A program made the position numbers and the translations under genes. Of a stretch of 64,000 nt of DNA, positions 1 through 11,554 are shown piece after piece (within the stretch, counting starts at the first letter, position 1; each line of letters opens with the position of its first letter). The stretch covers positions 14,687,879-14,751,878 of the forward strand of contig ML681995.1 in assembly GCA_007922195.1 (NCBI GenBank), given 5' to 3'. The notes below the pieces were generated by a model. The model did not search any database. It saw only the letters and a list, made by a program, of their open reading frames with translations, and was not told the origin of the DNA. The DNA is from Podocnemis expansa (Eukaryota > Chordata > Testudines > Podocnemididae).

Positions 1-503
1 CACTTCAAATATACTCTCCGATCATTTTTCAAAAAATTCAGTGGTCAGTGTTTTAGAAGCGTTCCACATCTGACTATGTCTAATTCCAAATCTGTGTTTA
101 TTAGGCATTTATCATAGCAGACAAGTCTGGAACGCTCTCCTGATGTGTGATAATTTCTCATTTTTCTGTAATAAATTGAAGGCTATTAATCTTCATTCAT
201 AAAATAAATATTTCTGAAGGGTCTTGTTGAACTTTTAACAGGAATTCTATGTTTGAAAAACATTCCTTCCCTTGAACAGCCCCATCTGTTGTTCATTTTC
301 AATTGTCCTGACTACCAGGACTTTCCTATGACCCTTTTGTGGCAAAGAACAAGTGCTATTGCTTGCACAATGAATTATCACAGATACTCTCCACCCTAAG
401 GAAATCTTTGTGGAAAGAAATGTGGGCAAAGTCTATAATCACACACATGTCTGTCTTCAAGCATGAACGTGCACACATATACACATTTATAATCTGGACA
501 AGA
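1..503. other. Unannotated AT-rich sequence
   Basis: I see no gene, RNA or classifiable repeat here. Open frames of about 60 to 80 codons occur on both strands but overlap each other and match no family I recognise, so they are treated as chance. Confidence 0.5.
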
Positions 504-638
504 TCCAAAGGGGTAGCTGTGTTAGTCGCGTTCAGCAAAAAATCAAGGAGTCCTGTGGTATTTTTAAAGACTAACTGATTTATTTATTGCATGAGCTTTT
601 GTGGGAGAAAATCCCACTTCGTCAGATGCTTTGAAGAT
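504..638 (-). mobile_element. Penelope-like element, 3' tail (cut by assembly gap)
   Basis: This is the 3' tail of a Penelope-like retroelement, read on the minus strand. It begins with the outer tail (CCAAAGGGGTAGCTGTGTTA), continues through a short A-rich stretch and CAAGGAGTCCTGTGG, and ends in TGGGAGAAAATCCCACTTCG. The same order of blocks forms the 3' end of the coding PLE copy at 40605-41835. The copy runs directly into the N gap, so its inner length is unknown. It carries no coding sequence. Confidence 0.85.
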
Positions 639-1038
639 NNNNNNNNNNNNNNNNNNNNNNNNNNNNNNNNNNNNNNNNNNNNNNNNNNNNNNNNNNNNNN
701 NNNNNNNNNNNNNNNNNNNNNNNNNNNNNNNNNNNNNNNNNNNNNNNNNNNNNNNNNNNNNNNNNNNNNNNNNNNNNNNNNNNNNNNNNNNNNNNNNNNN
801 NNNNNNNNNNNNNNNNNNNNNNNNNNNNNNNNNNNNNNNNNNNNNNNNNNNNNNNNNNNNNNNNNNNNNNNNNNNNNNNNNNNNNNNNNNNNNNNNNNNN
901 NNNNNNNNNNNNNNNNNNNNNNNNNNNNNNNNNNNNNNNNNNNNNNNNNNNNNNNNNNNNNNNNNNNNNNNNNNNNNNNNNNNNNNNNNNNNNNNNNNNN
1001 NNNNNNNNNNNNNNNNNNNNNNNNNNNNNNNNNNNNNN
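639..1038. other. Assembly gap (400 N)
   Basis: Exactly 400 undetermined bases. The left edge lies inside a PLE tail, so the missing sequence probably includes more of that element. Open frames spanning the N run are artefacts. Confidence 0.99.
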
Positions 1039-2184
1039 CTAATTTTGGGCGATTTGAAAATTTTAAACTTAAATTCACCATGTTTCAAATTCCTCTTCTA
1101 TGAAAAGAGGAAATATTGCTTCCTTACCTCTCAGGGGTGGCAAGACTAAATTTACTAATGTTTGGGAAATGGTTCCATCTTGAATGGAAGTAATTCTTAC
1201 TTACTTACTCTTGGCATACATATGTTCCTCTTCACTTTTTCATTTTGACTATACTTTGTATTGTTGTATGAAAAGGTTTTGGTGGCGTGACGCTTGAGCT
1301 AATTTACTAGTCCTCATGTGATCCTTATGTTGATTTGAGTTTGTAAACCCTGATCTAGATGAACCCATGACAAGCCAGGGTGCAAATTTACAGCACCTTG
1401 GAATATTGCACAGTAGGTGGTTGTGTGGAACATGCTGCTGTGCACTAAAAATCCCCCAGCATCTTTAATCTCTTAAATCCTTATTCCCTTGTACAGGTAA
1501 GGGAGTTCACTGCACATAATGCCTGGGCAAAATATTTGCATGTTAGCTTGTGAAAAGAAAGCCCCATATCTCTGTGTGGAACAGATTACCAAAAGGACTT
1601 TGCCCAGTGGAAGGGAAGTGTAGAATTTAGATCCATTGCGGCTGACAAGTGAAACGCAAGCTTCCTATGAAGTCTTGGGAGGTGTAAGATTAAGTTTCAT
1701 GTTCTACTAAAAATTTATTACACTGAGGTTCATCTGAGACTTGGACTCATCAAAAGTGTTTAATCAGAGAATGCCAATTATGGCCTTAGGCCTTATATAT
1801 AGATGTTAGTAAATCAGACACGTTGATTAGTATTTTGCTATATTTAATATAGAATTAACTGGGCAAGTTCTACCCAAACGTGCCAGTATAAGGTAATGAA
1901 TGGATCAGATTGGCATGAAACAAGATTGATGAGGGGGAGAGGACTCAGGGAATGCTCTGATTTAAGCCAGCTGGTTATCATCTTCAATGATTGTGGTCAG
2001 CTGAGTGCAGCTGTAATCCAATCATGAGAAGCCTCTGCTGTGCTCAATGCATTTCCAATACCAGGAACAAGGGTTTCCAGATTTGAGGACTCACAGGGCT
2101 CATCCACATTAGGATAAAAGGTGCTTTGTTAACGTGTGTTAGTTTGTATGTGGTGAAAACCTAGGACCTTTCTCCACAGTCTGG
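1039..2184. other. Unannotated intergenic sequence
   Basis: No gene or recognised repeat can be supported. The last part, from about 2100, has a CATCCACATTAGG motif that could be a worn transposon end leading into the repeat that follows, but no matching far end was found. Confidence 0.4.
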
Positions 2185-2219
2185 AAAAGAAAAGAAAAGA
2201 AAAGAAAAGAAAAGAAAAG
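2185..2219 (+). repeat. (AAAAG)n microsatellite, 7 units
   Basis: Seven uninterrupted AAAAG units directly precede a GC-rich repeat. The array is perfect, suggesting it is recent or still length-variable. Confidence 0.97.
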
Positions 2220-2896
2220 GCTATGCAGAATAGCTTGCATAACTCCCATCCAGAGCTGCCCCTAAGGGAGGGCAAAAGGGTCGACTGTCCCAGGCCTCAT
2301 TGCTCCATGGGCCCCGCGCTGCCTTGCTTGCAGTGCAGGGCCTGCACCAGTGCCCACTCCACTGCTGTGTTGTCCCCCATCCTGCTGCCTTCGAAGGGGC
2401 AGGGTGGGCTGGCTCAGAGGCCGGGCTCTGCTCTCTTGCTCTGCCCCTGGGCCGGCTGTTCCGCCCTGGGGGCGGCGATGGCTGGCCCAGAGGCATGGCA
2501 GGAGAATGCAGCCCAGCCTCTGGGCTGGCCTGCCCAACCCCAGGGATGGAGTGGATGGCTCAGGGGAGGGGTGGGAGCCTGGGGCCCAGCCTGTGGGCCA
2601 GCACGCCCCATACCCCCCGCATGGGGAGGGGGAAGGCCCCCACCAGGCCAGTTGGCTCTGGGCTCTGCTTCCACCGAGGGATGACCATGCTCCCATCGAC
2701 TTCCAAACTCTCCTTTAGTGGAGCTTCTTCACCTCATTATGCTGACAGGAAATGTGTTCTTGATGAGACAACACTATGCCACCTGAAGGGGTGGCTTTGT
2801 TAAGCTGAGCATGTCTTAATTGACCACTCAGTCAATCCAGAAAAATCGACCAGACAGTGGCGACTTTGCCGCTGTCAGTGTAGACTTGGCCCTAGT
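2220..2896. mobile_element. Non-autonomous DNA transposon-like repeat with GC-rich core
   Basis: The left part carries CTATGCAGAATAGCTTGCATA, nearly identical to a block in the element at 52792-53166 (one base differs). Both also share a later GGGGTGG-TT-TTAA block and end in a GTGTAGA terminus; here the right end is GTGTAGACTTGGCCC. Between the shared blocks is a GC-rich core (about 2240-2690). Long overlapping open frames on both strands in the core reflect base composition, not coding. The left end is uncertain, so I cannot give a target duplication. Confidence 0.55.
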
Positions 2897-3236
2897 AAAA
2901 CAAGGCAGTTTGTATGTTTCCCATGTTAGCAGGTCAAGGTAAGACTACTGTGAAGGTTAAGTATTACCTTGACCTACTCACTTGTGCTAGAACTACATGT
3001 TGCCGTGTCTTCACTGGCACCTCCTGGTGGTTATGTGTGTGTTACCTAATCAGTGGTAGGGACCCAACTTTTTTCCTAATGAAGATGAGGCTTGAGTTCC
3101 AGCTCTTCCTTGTGGCATTCTGTTGCATGCTTGTCCACTTGCTTGTCTTCCCCTCCCCTCCCCTCTTCTCCCAGTGTTCAAGCCAGAATTGTGCCCCTCT
3201 GAACTTTAAATTTTGCCCTCCCCCTCCATTATCAGC
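2897..3236. other. Unannotated sequence
   Basis: No recognised gene or repeat. A GTTACCTAATCAGT motif near 3041 recurs near 4860, which suggests that the nearby 93-bp duplication may once have been longer. Confidence 0.4.
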
Positions 3237-3329
3237 ACTTTGCTAGATGATATTGCTTTTCTGTCATGTGTTCTGTAGAAAAATTTGGTGGGGTGGAATT
3301 CTCAGAACCCTGCCAGAATTGGCTCACTG
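3237..3329 (+). repeat. Local direct duplication, copy A
   Basis: These 93 bases match 4921-5012 at roughly 94 percent by eye, in the same orientation. They differ at about three single bases plus one small indel region near the middle. The match starts at ACTTTGCTAGAT and stops sharply after GGCTCACTG. I do not recognise the sequence as a known repeat. Confidence 0.85.
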
Positions 3330-4920
3330 TGCCCAGTCATTATAAGAGGTGCCCATATTTGAATGAGTGGTCCTATGACTACATGAGCAAGATCACAACT
3401 CCATTGACCTACGTTTGGTCCAGAAAGTGGTGCAGGACCAAACTGTAGCAAGAAGAGAGACAAGCTCAGCTGGCCCCCAGCACAGAAGCTGTAGGCATCA
3501 CCACTGTTGGGGGGAATGCCGAGCTCTGCCTATCTCTGAAGAGCAGGACCTGATTGATATCACCACAAGGCCTCCACTCCCAGATTGTTCAGTGGGTTGC
3601 AACAAGCCATAAACTGAGTGAAAAAGGTTGAGGATCATCAGCTTAGATGATGAACACTCAGTTTTCCTTCATTTAACTTGACCTAAGACGCGTCCTTTTT
3701 CTTTGTTCCTTGTAGGCTATTTGCAGTCTACAGCTTCCACACCTGCAGAGGAAGAGTTAACTGGAGCCAGGGAGCAATTAATGCACTGGTTTGCACCTGG
3801 AGGGTGGGCCAAAGCCAATTTGAGGGGTGGGGTGGAGCTGAATTAAGACTGAGTCTCAGCTGAGAAGAGTTGATGACTTTATTTGGGGGGAAAAAAAGGG
3901 CTCTACAAGGGAATCAGGAGGTGAGAATAGTATGGGGGATTTTCTTCTTTCTCTGGTCAAGGACCAGCAAAGACAGTGGAAAACCACAGGGATGGAGTGA
4001 AGTCCTTTGGTGAGCCTTGAGAAAAGTAGGCAGCCCAGGAGTTGAGCTTCTGTAGGAGAGAGACACAGGCATGTAGGATGCATTGGGAAGGGCAGAGAAA
4101 AAGTTGGGCCTTCTGAAAGACCTGGGAAGAACTGTAAAGAGATAGGGAAAGGAAGGAAGAGTCTGCAGAGCTGGGAGCCCTGAGGGCCTGTGGAAAAAGT
4201 CCTTAGGGAATGGCTGAACTACAAAGGCAGCTGGGGAAGCAATGTGGAGCCTGAAGGGGAAAATTGTAGCTGCTAACCACAGAATCCCTGGACCAGGAAC
4301 TGGAGCAGAGGAGGAACTGAGGTTGCCTGATCAGATGCCAACGTGCTGTGAAAGCCACCAGATATAAGGAATGTAGTGACATTTAGGCCAAAGGTTTATG
4401 CAAATTCCTAGTATGGTTTTTTTGTGGGACTTTCTTACCCTGGAAGGGCTGGGATTGAATGTGACCTGGCTGCATGGCTGAGTCACCTGAAGAATCTACC
4501 TCAGCCCTGGCATGATTGTTGGCTGGGACTGAACAGTTGCCCATTAGGGGATGTGCCAGCTGGTGAGTCACTTTTTAACTCATCATTGTTGTATTTAAAG
4601 GAAAACTGCAATACCACTTAACCTGCAGGTATTTTAGCAGGTCTTTATGAGAAGCACATATTTTCACACTCCACTTGGAGTGAAGCTTGGTCATTGGTGG
4701 TGATGCTCTTTATAATTAACTGAAAAACACTTTCACATAGTAAGTAAGACTTCCTGTGGGTCTGGCCAGGTTGCGATGATCGTGTGTTACATCGGCTTGC
4801 TTATGATGCATTCATTCATTGAGGGTTATCTGTGGTAAATGTGGCAGACACACAAAAGGGTTACCTAATCAGTTGTTGCTGCAGAAGTGACCTGCTATCA
4901 AGATTACTGAACAGCCATAA
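3330..4920. other. Unannotated sequence between duplicate copies
   Basis: No gene recognised. Around 3410-3445 a TTTGGTCC...GGACCAAA inverted pair is visible. Near 3615 AAAAAGGTTGAGGATC resembles a worn hAT terminus, but no partner end was found. Frames of up to about 75 codons do not resemble known proteins. Confidence 0.4.
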
Positions 4921-5012
4921 ACTTTGCTAGATAATATTGCTTTTCTGTCATGTGTTCGTTGAAAAACTTGGTGGGGTGGAATTCTCAGAACCCTGTCAGA
5001 ATTGGCTCACTG
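4921..5012 (+). repeat. Local direct duplication, copy B
   Basis: This is the second copy of the 3237-3329 block, about 1.68 kb downstream in the same orientation. The flanks diverge immediately on the right. On the left, the GTTACCTAATCAGT motif lies about 60 bases away here but about 195 bases away in copy A. That difference implies an insertion or deletion in one copy. Confidence 0.85.
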
Positions 5013-6391
5013 ATCTGCTCATAAATTGAATAGTTACTCCAACAGATCAGTCGTTTGTTCCCAGTTGTCTTCAGACTTCTCGACAATCAAACACCAGTTG
5101 AAGGAACCTCCATTCTACCCAGCTGTTTTTTTAAATATGTACAGATCTCTTTAAAAGTGCCACAACAATTCTCTCCTTGTCCCTCTCCAGCTCGTATATT
5201 ACTGTTTTCCCCTTTCATGTCAGATACAAATGTAAGTCACTTAGCTAGTGAGAACATTCCCTTCCCCTTTCCTGGGGGTGTTTGATTTTTTTAATTGAAA
5301 AAATTGAAAAAGAATTGGCTAAAAATTGCTGCAAAATGAGATTTCTCAGTTTTGGGGTTTTCTATTTATAGGTGGAAAAACAAAGTGTGGCAAAAAGAAA
5401 ATACTTTCCTTTAATATTTTGCAAATTTTTGTGAGGAAAAGAGCTGATAAGAGTATTTAACTATCACTTTTAGGAAGTTCTTTTTGCCCTGTTCAAATTC
5501 TGTTCTGGTTTTCCCTATACAAATTGAGAGTAAATTCACTGACATCCATAGAATTCCTCTGGATTTAAACGAAGATTAATGAAAGTAGGATTTGGTCCAA
5601 TATCTAGAAGATACAGCAGCAGCAGATGGAGTATACCTCCCAGATAAGGAGATACTTATCTATATGCAAATATCCTGTGATAGTTCCTTGTTAAGTACTC
5701 CAACCAGTGATCTGTTATAACCTCACCAAAAGAAAATGTAAAAAAAAATAATTTATACAGTGCCCACAGGTGCTCAGCTGGCTATAGTAAATTAGGTGAC
5801 TCATGGAAAAACTTCAGGATGAAATCCTAACACTTGCAGGTAATCAGAAAATATGTTAATCATTGCCTTTACAATCTTGCTGCTGAACTACACAGGTGAG
5901 GTGGTTGGCTTTTTTTTTTTTTTTTTTTTTTTAGTATCTTAATCCCTCCTTTTATCTTGGCATTCTGCCTGAGGTGCACTGGTACAAAGCACCCAGTTAG
6001 TTCACCATAACAAACCTTCTGTGAGCAGAATTAGGGTAGTGTAATCAGTTCTGTACCTGATAATTGTTCTTTAGCAGCCAAGTTTTCAAATGAACGCTGA
6101 GCTTTTTTGAAAATCAGTTACAAGTGTCCACAAAATTAGACATTCTAAAAGCTGAAAGAAACAGGGGAGTCCATTTACCTTCGCCCACCACTGATTATCT
6201 GCTGAGAACAATGGAAAGGCTTTGGTGTTGCTGAAAATCTGGTAGTTTCAGGGAGGTGCCTAGATGGGAACTGAACTGTGTAAGATTTGGGCACAGACTT
6301 AACTGAATTATTTATTTTTGAATCATTGTGATGTACATATAGGGTGGTAGTGCTGCTGAAAAATGTGGTTTTATATATGTTCTACCTCTCA
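5013..6391. other. Unannotated AT-rich sequence
   Basis: No gene recognised. The only notable simple feature is a run of 23 T at 5910-5932. It has no recognisable SINE or LINE body attached on either side. Confidence 0.4.
5910..5932 (+). repeat. Poly-T tract
   Basis: Uninterrupted run of 23 T. It could be the poly-A end of an old minus-strand insertion, but no retroelement body adjoins it. Confidence 0.9.
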
Positions 6392-6393
6392 TA

Positions 6394-6702
6394 CAGTAGA
6401 TCTTCAGAGTTATGAACCCCAGAGTTACAAACTGAGCAGTCAAGTGCACATTTCATTTAAAACAAGAAACACATAATAGGGCTGTCATGGGGTGGGGTTG
6501 GGGGGAGCAAATATACTACTGTACTTTGTTAAACATAAACTTCTGGGGAAAAAAGGGAGGGGATGAGCATTTTTCAAAGCTGTTAACCTTCAGCTGTAAA
6601 CTTTTGAAAGAACAATTGTAACATTTTGTTCAGTGTTGCAAACATTTCACAGTTACTCACAAGCTCCATTGAAGAGGTGTTTGTAACTCTGAGGTTCTTC
6701 TG
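6394..6702. mobile_element. Tc1/mariner (pogo/Tigger-type) MITE with TA target duplication
   Basis: The terminal inverted repeats are CAGTAGATCTTCAGAGTTA on the left and, reverse-complemented, CAGAAGAACCTCAGAGTTA on the right. A TA dinucleotide flanks both ends, as expected for pogo/Tigger members of the Tc1/mariner group. The 309-bp body has no transposase frame, so the element is a non-autonomous derivative that would have needed an enzyme supplied elsewhere. TIR mismatches indicate an old insertion. Confidence 0.8.
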
Positions 6703-6704
6703 TA

Positions 6705-9120
6705 TGTTGCTTACAGATCTGTTCGTAGCATATGAGAGAAGAAATTAGGGGTCCTGGGGAAAAGAAAAATGACTATAGTTTATAGCTGGGATCAGATTTT
6801 TCTAAGCCAGTGCCGATAATATGGTGACAAACTCACTGAATCAGTTTCCTGTTTGACTGTTTGATAGTGAGGAGAGTTCTTGGAGCTATCCACTTCTCTT
6901 TGCCTGGCTTAAGGAAATGCCAGCTACAACTACATTCCATGCAATGTTGGGGCTTCTCCAATGTGTTTGCTTCATTGGCCCCTTTGGGAACTGGGATGCA
7001 GAGAATAGACACAGTTCAATGCATGCAACTCATGCCTGATGCATCTCTGTGATGGGGCATACGATCTCCATGCTGTGCAGAAGAAGGCAATGAGGACTTG
7101 TAGGCCCAAGTGGTCCTGCCCTTGAGCAAATGTCCTGTGTGGAGAGGGTGTTAAAAGAAAGCCCAACTTGGTTTGAGACTAATTAGGAAGAACTGAGTTT
7201 TGCTTCTCCCTTGGTGAAGGAAGTCTTGTTCCTGCCAAGAGTCTGAGACAGCTGGCTGCCTGGACAAGTCTTGGGAAGATGGGACAACAGGGCCAAAGGA
7301 GACCAACCAAAGGAGGGGCTGTGTGCAAACACGCCCTGAGTAGAAGGGTGGGGTCCAGCTAAAGGCTTAGATGGCCTTGTTTTGAGTTCTTAGCATTCTT
7401 TCATTTTTTGGACTTTAATATCCTGGACGGGATAGGACTAGAGTGTTCCTTTAGTCAGAGGACTAAAGCTGCTCTGAACCAGGGCTGCTCAGAGGCAGCA
7501 GCTGATGACTGGAAACCCTGTGGTGGGGTGAGTAGTGTACTGTGGGATACCACTAGTCCTAAATGGAGGTGGGCCTTCTTTGGTCCTGTATACTTGGGGG
7601 AGGGGGAACACTGGGATCAGGGCAGAGAGAGCTTTTATGCTGGCTATACACTGGTCAGCAAGCCTCCTGCAGAGGGAATATTTTTGCAGAGACAGTTTCT
7701 GCCAATTTTAAGGCCCTCTTGTATTCTCAGAGCAGTGTATAAGTAGCATATTCCTAAGAATAAGGTCCTGTATCCTTTAGATGAAGAAACTGAAGAGGCA
7801 TAGCAATCACAGAACAGCTTGGAAGGTTTCTGGAGACCCCTCACCTCTGCCTCTGTCGATCAAAGTTAATCTGGGAACATCATGGTCAATATTTAGTATT
7901 CACAGAGATCTGCTGCTTGATTCTGAAAATGGCGTTCTGCAGGTTTTTCTGTGTGCACGTGTGAGTTGTAGCCGTAACCAAATCCTTTCGAGCTGTTAGT
8001 TTTTGTGACAGCTTACATTGCCCAGTGTGCTGGTGGAGTGTTTCATTATGTGATTTATGATCCAATGCAGGGCCAATAGAAATAAACGGAGGGCACTGAA
8101 AATTACAGCGTGTGCTGCAGATGTACAAAGCAGCACTTGAGTTTTCACAGCAGCTTGATGGAGACTGGTGCTCCCAGAAATCAGAAAGGGACACTATCTC
8201 ACAGTATTATAGTAATGGACATAAAACATACCTACCTTTCACATGGCTTTCTGAATTATTCTTGCTCTGTTTACTTGATCAGAAATGTGTCTACATATGG
8301 GTACTACTCCACACCCATATAGTACTCCTCCTTTACCTTGCTTAGAACAGTGCAAGCAAACTTTTACTGGAAGTGAAACCAATAATAATGGTGTATCTAG
8401 CTGTTGAACTGGTTTGGCTTTGATTTCAAATGTACTACAGCTTTAAAAGTCTGCTGTTTTGGGACACCAGTGGCCCTTCTGAGGTACAGCGCAAAAGCAG
8501 AGAACAGACACTGTCTCTGTACTTTCTCGTGGATGCTCGGCTTCTCTTTCTGTTTTGTTGTTTACCATAGTGTAAAAAGTATCTGTTTGGCTGTACAAGG
8601 CTGTTCTTTGTGTGTAACAAAGTGTAATTGCAAAAATCAGTTTATAAAGGCAAAATGATAGGGCGGGCACCAAAGTCCCTAAAAAAATTCTCTAGAAAGA
8701 GGCAGATTACTTTCAAATTGGAAGTAATCCAGATGAAAACAGATCTCCCATGAGATTTACAGCACAAACATGATTAAAGTTTTTTAGTGTCAAGTGCTAA
8801 TCCAGACCCAAACCAGACCTCTAAGACAACTGAGTCACAGTCCGATCATTAGCATGATCTATCTCAAGGTTATGTGGGCTGCTTGTATATGAGCATGCAT
8901 GTCTTGGTTATCATCTAAGACCTGCCCAGTCCCATCATTCTAATTCTTCTTTCCACATTTTTGGAATATGTGTCTTGATTTTCATCACATGACATTTCCC
9001 ACAGAAATGCCTTTGTTTAATTTAGGCTTTTTTTTTTTTTTTTACCGTTGAAAAATCTGTGAAAAAAATTTGGCTAAAATACTTCTGCAGCATTTGGGAA
9101 TTGTGGATTTTTGCTGAACT
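6705..9120. other. Unannotated sequence
   Basis: No gene, RNA or classifiable repeat supported. A 112-codon plus-strand frame at 7408-7746 and a 102-codon minus-strand frame at 7886-8194 have no recognisable domain and no upstream promoter or splice context that I can defend. A T-rich run lies near 9029. Confidence 0.4.
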
Positions 9121-9445
9121 TCCAAAGGGATAGCCGTGTTAGTCTACTCCAGCAAAAAACAAAACCAAAAAAAACCCCAAAAAACCCAAAACCCCAAGGA
9201 GTCGTGTGGCACTCAAAGACTAACAGATTTATTTTTTGCATGAGCTTTCGTGGGAGAAAATCCCACTTCGTCAGATACTGCGAAGATGGGTGAACTTATA
9301 GAACCCTGGGAAGCCCGAAGTCAAATTACCTTTTGTAATGGGAAAAGAACCCATAGTCTCGATTCAATCCTGCGTTCACAGAATTTAATTTGCATATTAA
9401 TTCAAGTTCAGCTGTTTCTCTTTGAAATCTTGATGTTTGAACCTA
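9121..9445 (-). mobile_element. Penelope-like element, 3' part including end of endonuclease frame
   Basis: The tail begins at CCAAAGGGATAGCCGTGTTA and runs through TGGGAGAAAATCCCACTTCG. After about 9310 the sequence aligns with the C-terminal coding end of the PLE at 40883-41000; shared landmarks are GAAGTCAAATTACC and TTTAATTTGCATA. The inner 3' UTR block expected between these parts is missing from this strand. It is found just downstream in the opposite orientation (9446-9545), so the copy is rearranged. Non-functional fragment. Confidence 0.85.
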
Positions 9446-9545
9446 ACAACTGCTCTGATTTGCTGTTACTGTATGATCTGATCCTATGATTTACACCCCT
9501 TTGCATTTATTTTCATTCCATTCTGTAAGTTCACCCATCTTTTTG
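9446..9545 (+). mobile_element. Inverted 3' UTR block of the adjacent Penelope-like copy
   Basis: Read in reverse complement, this block matches the inner 3' UTR of the PLE at about 40740-40830; landmarks are ATGAAAATAAATGCA and GATCAGATCATAC. It sits directly after the minus-strand PLE part and points the other way. The pair therefore forms an inverted PLE product. Confidence 0.8.
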
Positions 9546-10169
9546 CTAAACACCATTCATTTTTTGTTAAATTTATTTTTATCTACACTTTTGGTGGAAT
9601 CCCAGCCACTGACATTAAAAGAAATGATATGCTTTCCTAATACATTTCCAAGTAAACAAGTACTTCACTTTGCACAAGGATGTATTCTGGTGGCTAAAAA
9701 GATGGGAGGTGAGCAATGGAACTGGAATGTGAGGGAAGGTGTGTGCATGAGACTTCTTTCTATTTGTATATATTGCACATTATTTGAGAAAGCTTGAGAA
9801 CATTGGTTTCTAGCCTGAACCTGAACTTTTAGTCCCAAACACCCATGAAGTTTAGTAAAGCTCATGTTCAGCGCTTAATTCAGAAAAGAACTTTGAAGAT
9901 GGCCGAAAGAAACACTCTCTCCCCCAACCCCCACTTTAACACTTCTGAAGGTGTAGATCCTGGTTTTGATCTACATCCAAATTTTTACAGATCTAAATCA
10001 TCCAAAGCATAAACTAGATTTGTTCTTCCTTTTCTTCATTAGGCTCAGCTGACATATGAGGCTAATATTTTAAGTAGAACAGACATAAAAAATGAAAAGA
10101 GATCACAAATGCTTAAAGTCAAAATTGCTTTTAGCTTTTTGGGGGTGATTAGATATTGATACATTATGC
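9546..10169. other. Unannotated sequence
   Basis: No gene or classifiable repeat seen. Confidence 0.4.
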
Positions 10170-10349
10170 CAATGGTTCTCAACCTTTTGTGAGCTGACAT
10201 ATTTGGTGGCATATTGTGACCCTACAGGACACACCAGAGCATCCCCCCCCCCCAAGCCAAATCCAGAGATTTCCCCGGCTCTCCATGACACACTGTGTGT
10301 TGTATGGCAACACAGCAATGTGTTGTGACACAGTGGTTGAGAGCCACTG
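10170..10349. mobile_element. hAT-like MITE (about 180 bp)
   Basis: The ends are CAATGGTTCTCAACC on the left and, reverse-complemented, CAGTGGCTCTCAACC on the right. This is the CAGTGGTTCTCAACC terminus known from Charlie/MER5-type hAT elements of vertebrates. The flanking octamers agree at only about five of eight positions, consistent with an old, decayed target duplication. No coding sequence. An internal run of C lies near 10248. Confidence 0.7.
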
Positions 10350-11546
10350 TGTTAGGCCACGGAGGTTGGCGTCACTTGTTGCACCAACATTATTGCTTGT
10401 TTATGGTTTTTTTTAGGACGAATCAGCAGTTATCAACTGCCAGTGGTGTGAACTAAAGAACTATTGTTAACCAGCCCAAAGCGAACTGCTTGCAGAGGAG
10501 AAAGCAAATATAAAGGTGAGTGCTCTCTGTCTTTGCAGGAGAGACTTGTGCATGAACCAGCTTGCAAATTGAGCTCTGCCTCTCACTGGGATGTGCCCAC
10601 CGCACCAAGGTCAATGGTGGCATCAGTGTAAGCCAGCATGCAAAGCAGCAAGATATGGAAAGATTGTTCATTCCTTCCTTGAAGAATATGACACTGGAAA
10701 GAGAGAACTCTAGAACTTCAAGTCTCCTGGACTGTATCAAGTGTTTCATGGATTTATCATTGTTTCTTCGGGGTGGTGTGAGTTTCCCGTGTCCCCAGTC
10801 TTCCCCTTCCATGTGCATAGAACATGGATCTAAATGCCTCCCTAATGCTTGTGTTACAGGGAACAATTCTGCAGGAGATAGGACAAGGTGGTATCAGCTA
10901 CCTGCATGAGGGAAAAAGTTTAGAGCTCCTGGGTCTCACTCCCTTCTGTATTCAGTGATGTCTTTTTGCAGGGTTCCTTCCATTTTGCAATGAGAAGGAT
11001 TATGTGCTTGATCCTAGATGGCAGTAATTATCTCCTGATCTTGGCAGCATAGGATGAGTGACTGTTTTTCCATCTCTTCCAGATTTGGTGATTGAGCTAG
11101 CTAGGCACAGCATTTTGGTTTAAAGGGATGGGACCTATACTATTACTAAAATTGGAAAGAGGGGAGGAGAGAATCAGGTAGGAAAAGGAAGACAGAAAAA
11201 TGGCCCAGTTACTCGAGGAGGGATATGTTATTGTGTGACATAAATGTAGCTTTTGAGTTAATTCATCTTTGAAATAGGTCAGAGGAAAAGCCTTGTTCAG
11301 TTGTACAGAGAAAGAAAAGGTAGCTGGCTATGCTTGGAGCCAGCTGTGTAGGCTTCCAGCCTAGAACTCCATTGAGTATTAGGTTAAAGAAGTAGATATG
11401 GCTGGTGCACGTGGCCCAAGAGTGAGTGGTTTGCTACTTTGAGGCCTTCGTTAGGGTTTCTAGCCAGTCTCATGCAGATGCTGCCTTTGGCAGCAGAAAC
11501 TACTATGAGGATGCAGAGACTTGTTTTTCTGTGGAGGAGCAGTAAC
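10350..11546. other. Unannotated sequence
   Basis: No recognised gene or repeat. Overlapping opposed frames at 10453-10866 (137 codons, minus) and 10562-10909 (115 codons, plus) lack any known motif and are treated as chance. Confidence 0.4.
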
Positions 11547-11554
11547 ATACTTAA

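Noticed and set aside
2221..2803. Several long overlapping open frames on both strands in GC-rich sequence
   Set aside because: All frames are open because of GC-rich, stop-poor composition; peptides are low-complexity Pro/Gly/Ala/Arg-rich, and the block is part of a repeat.
3400..3640. hAT terminus AAAAAGGTTGAGGATC near 3615
   Set aside because: No matching left terminus or 8-bp duplication found.
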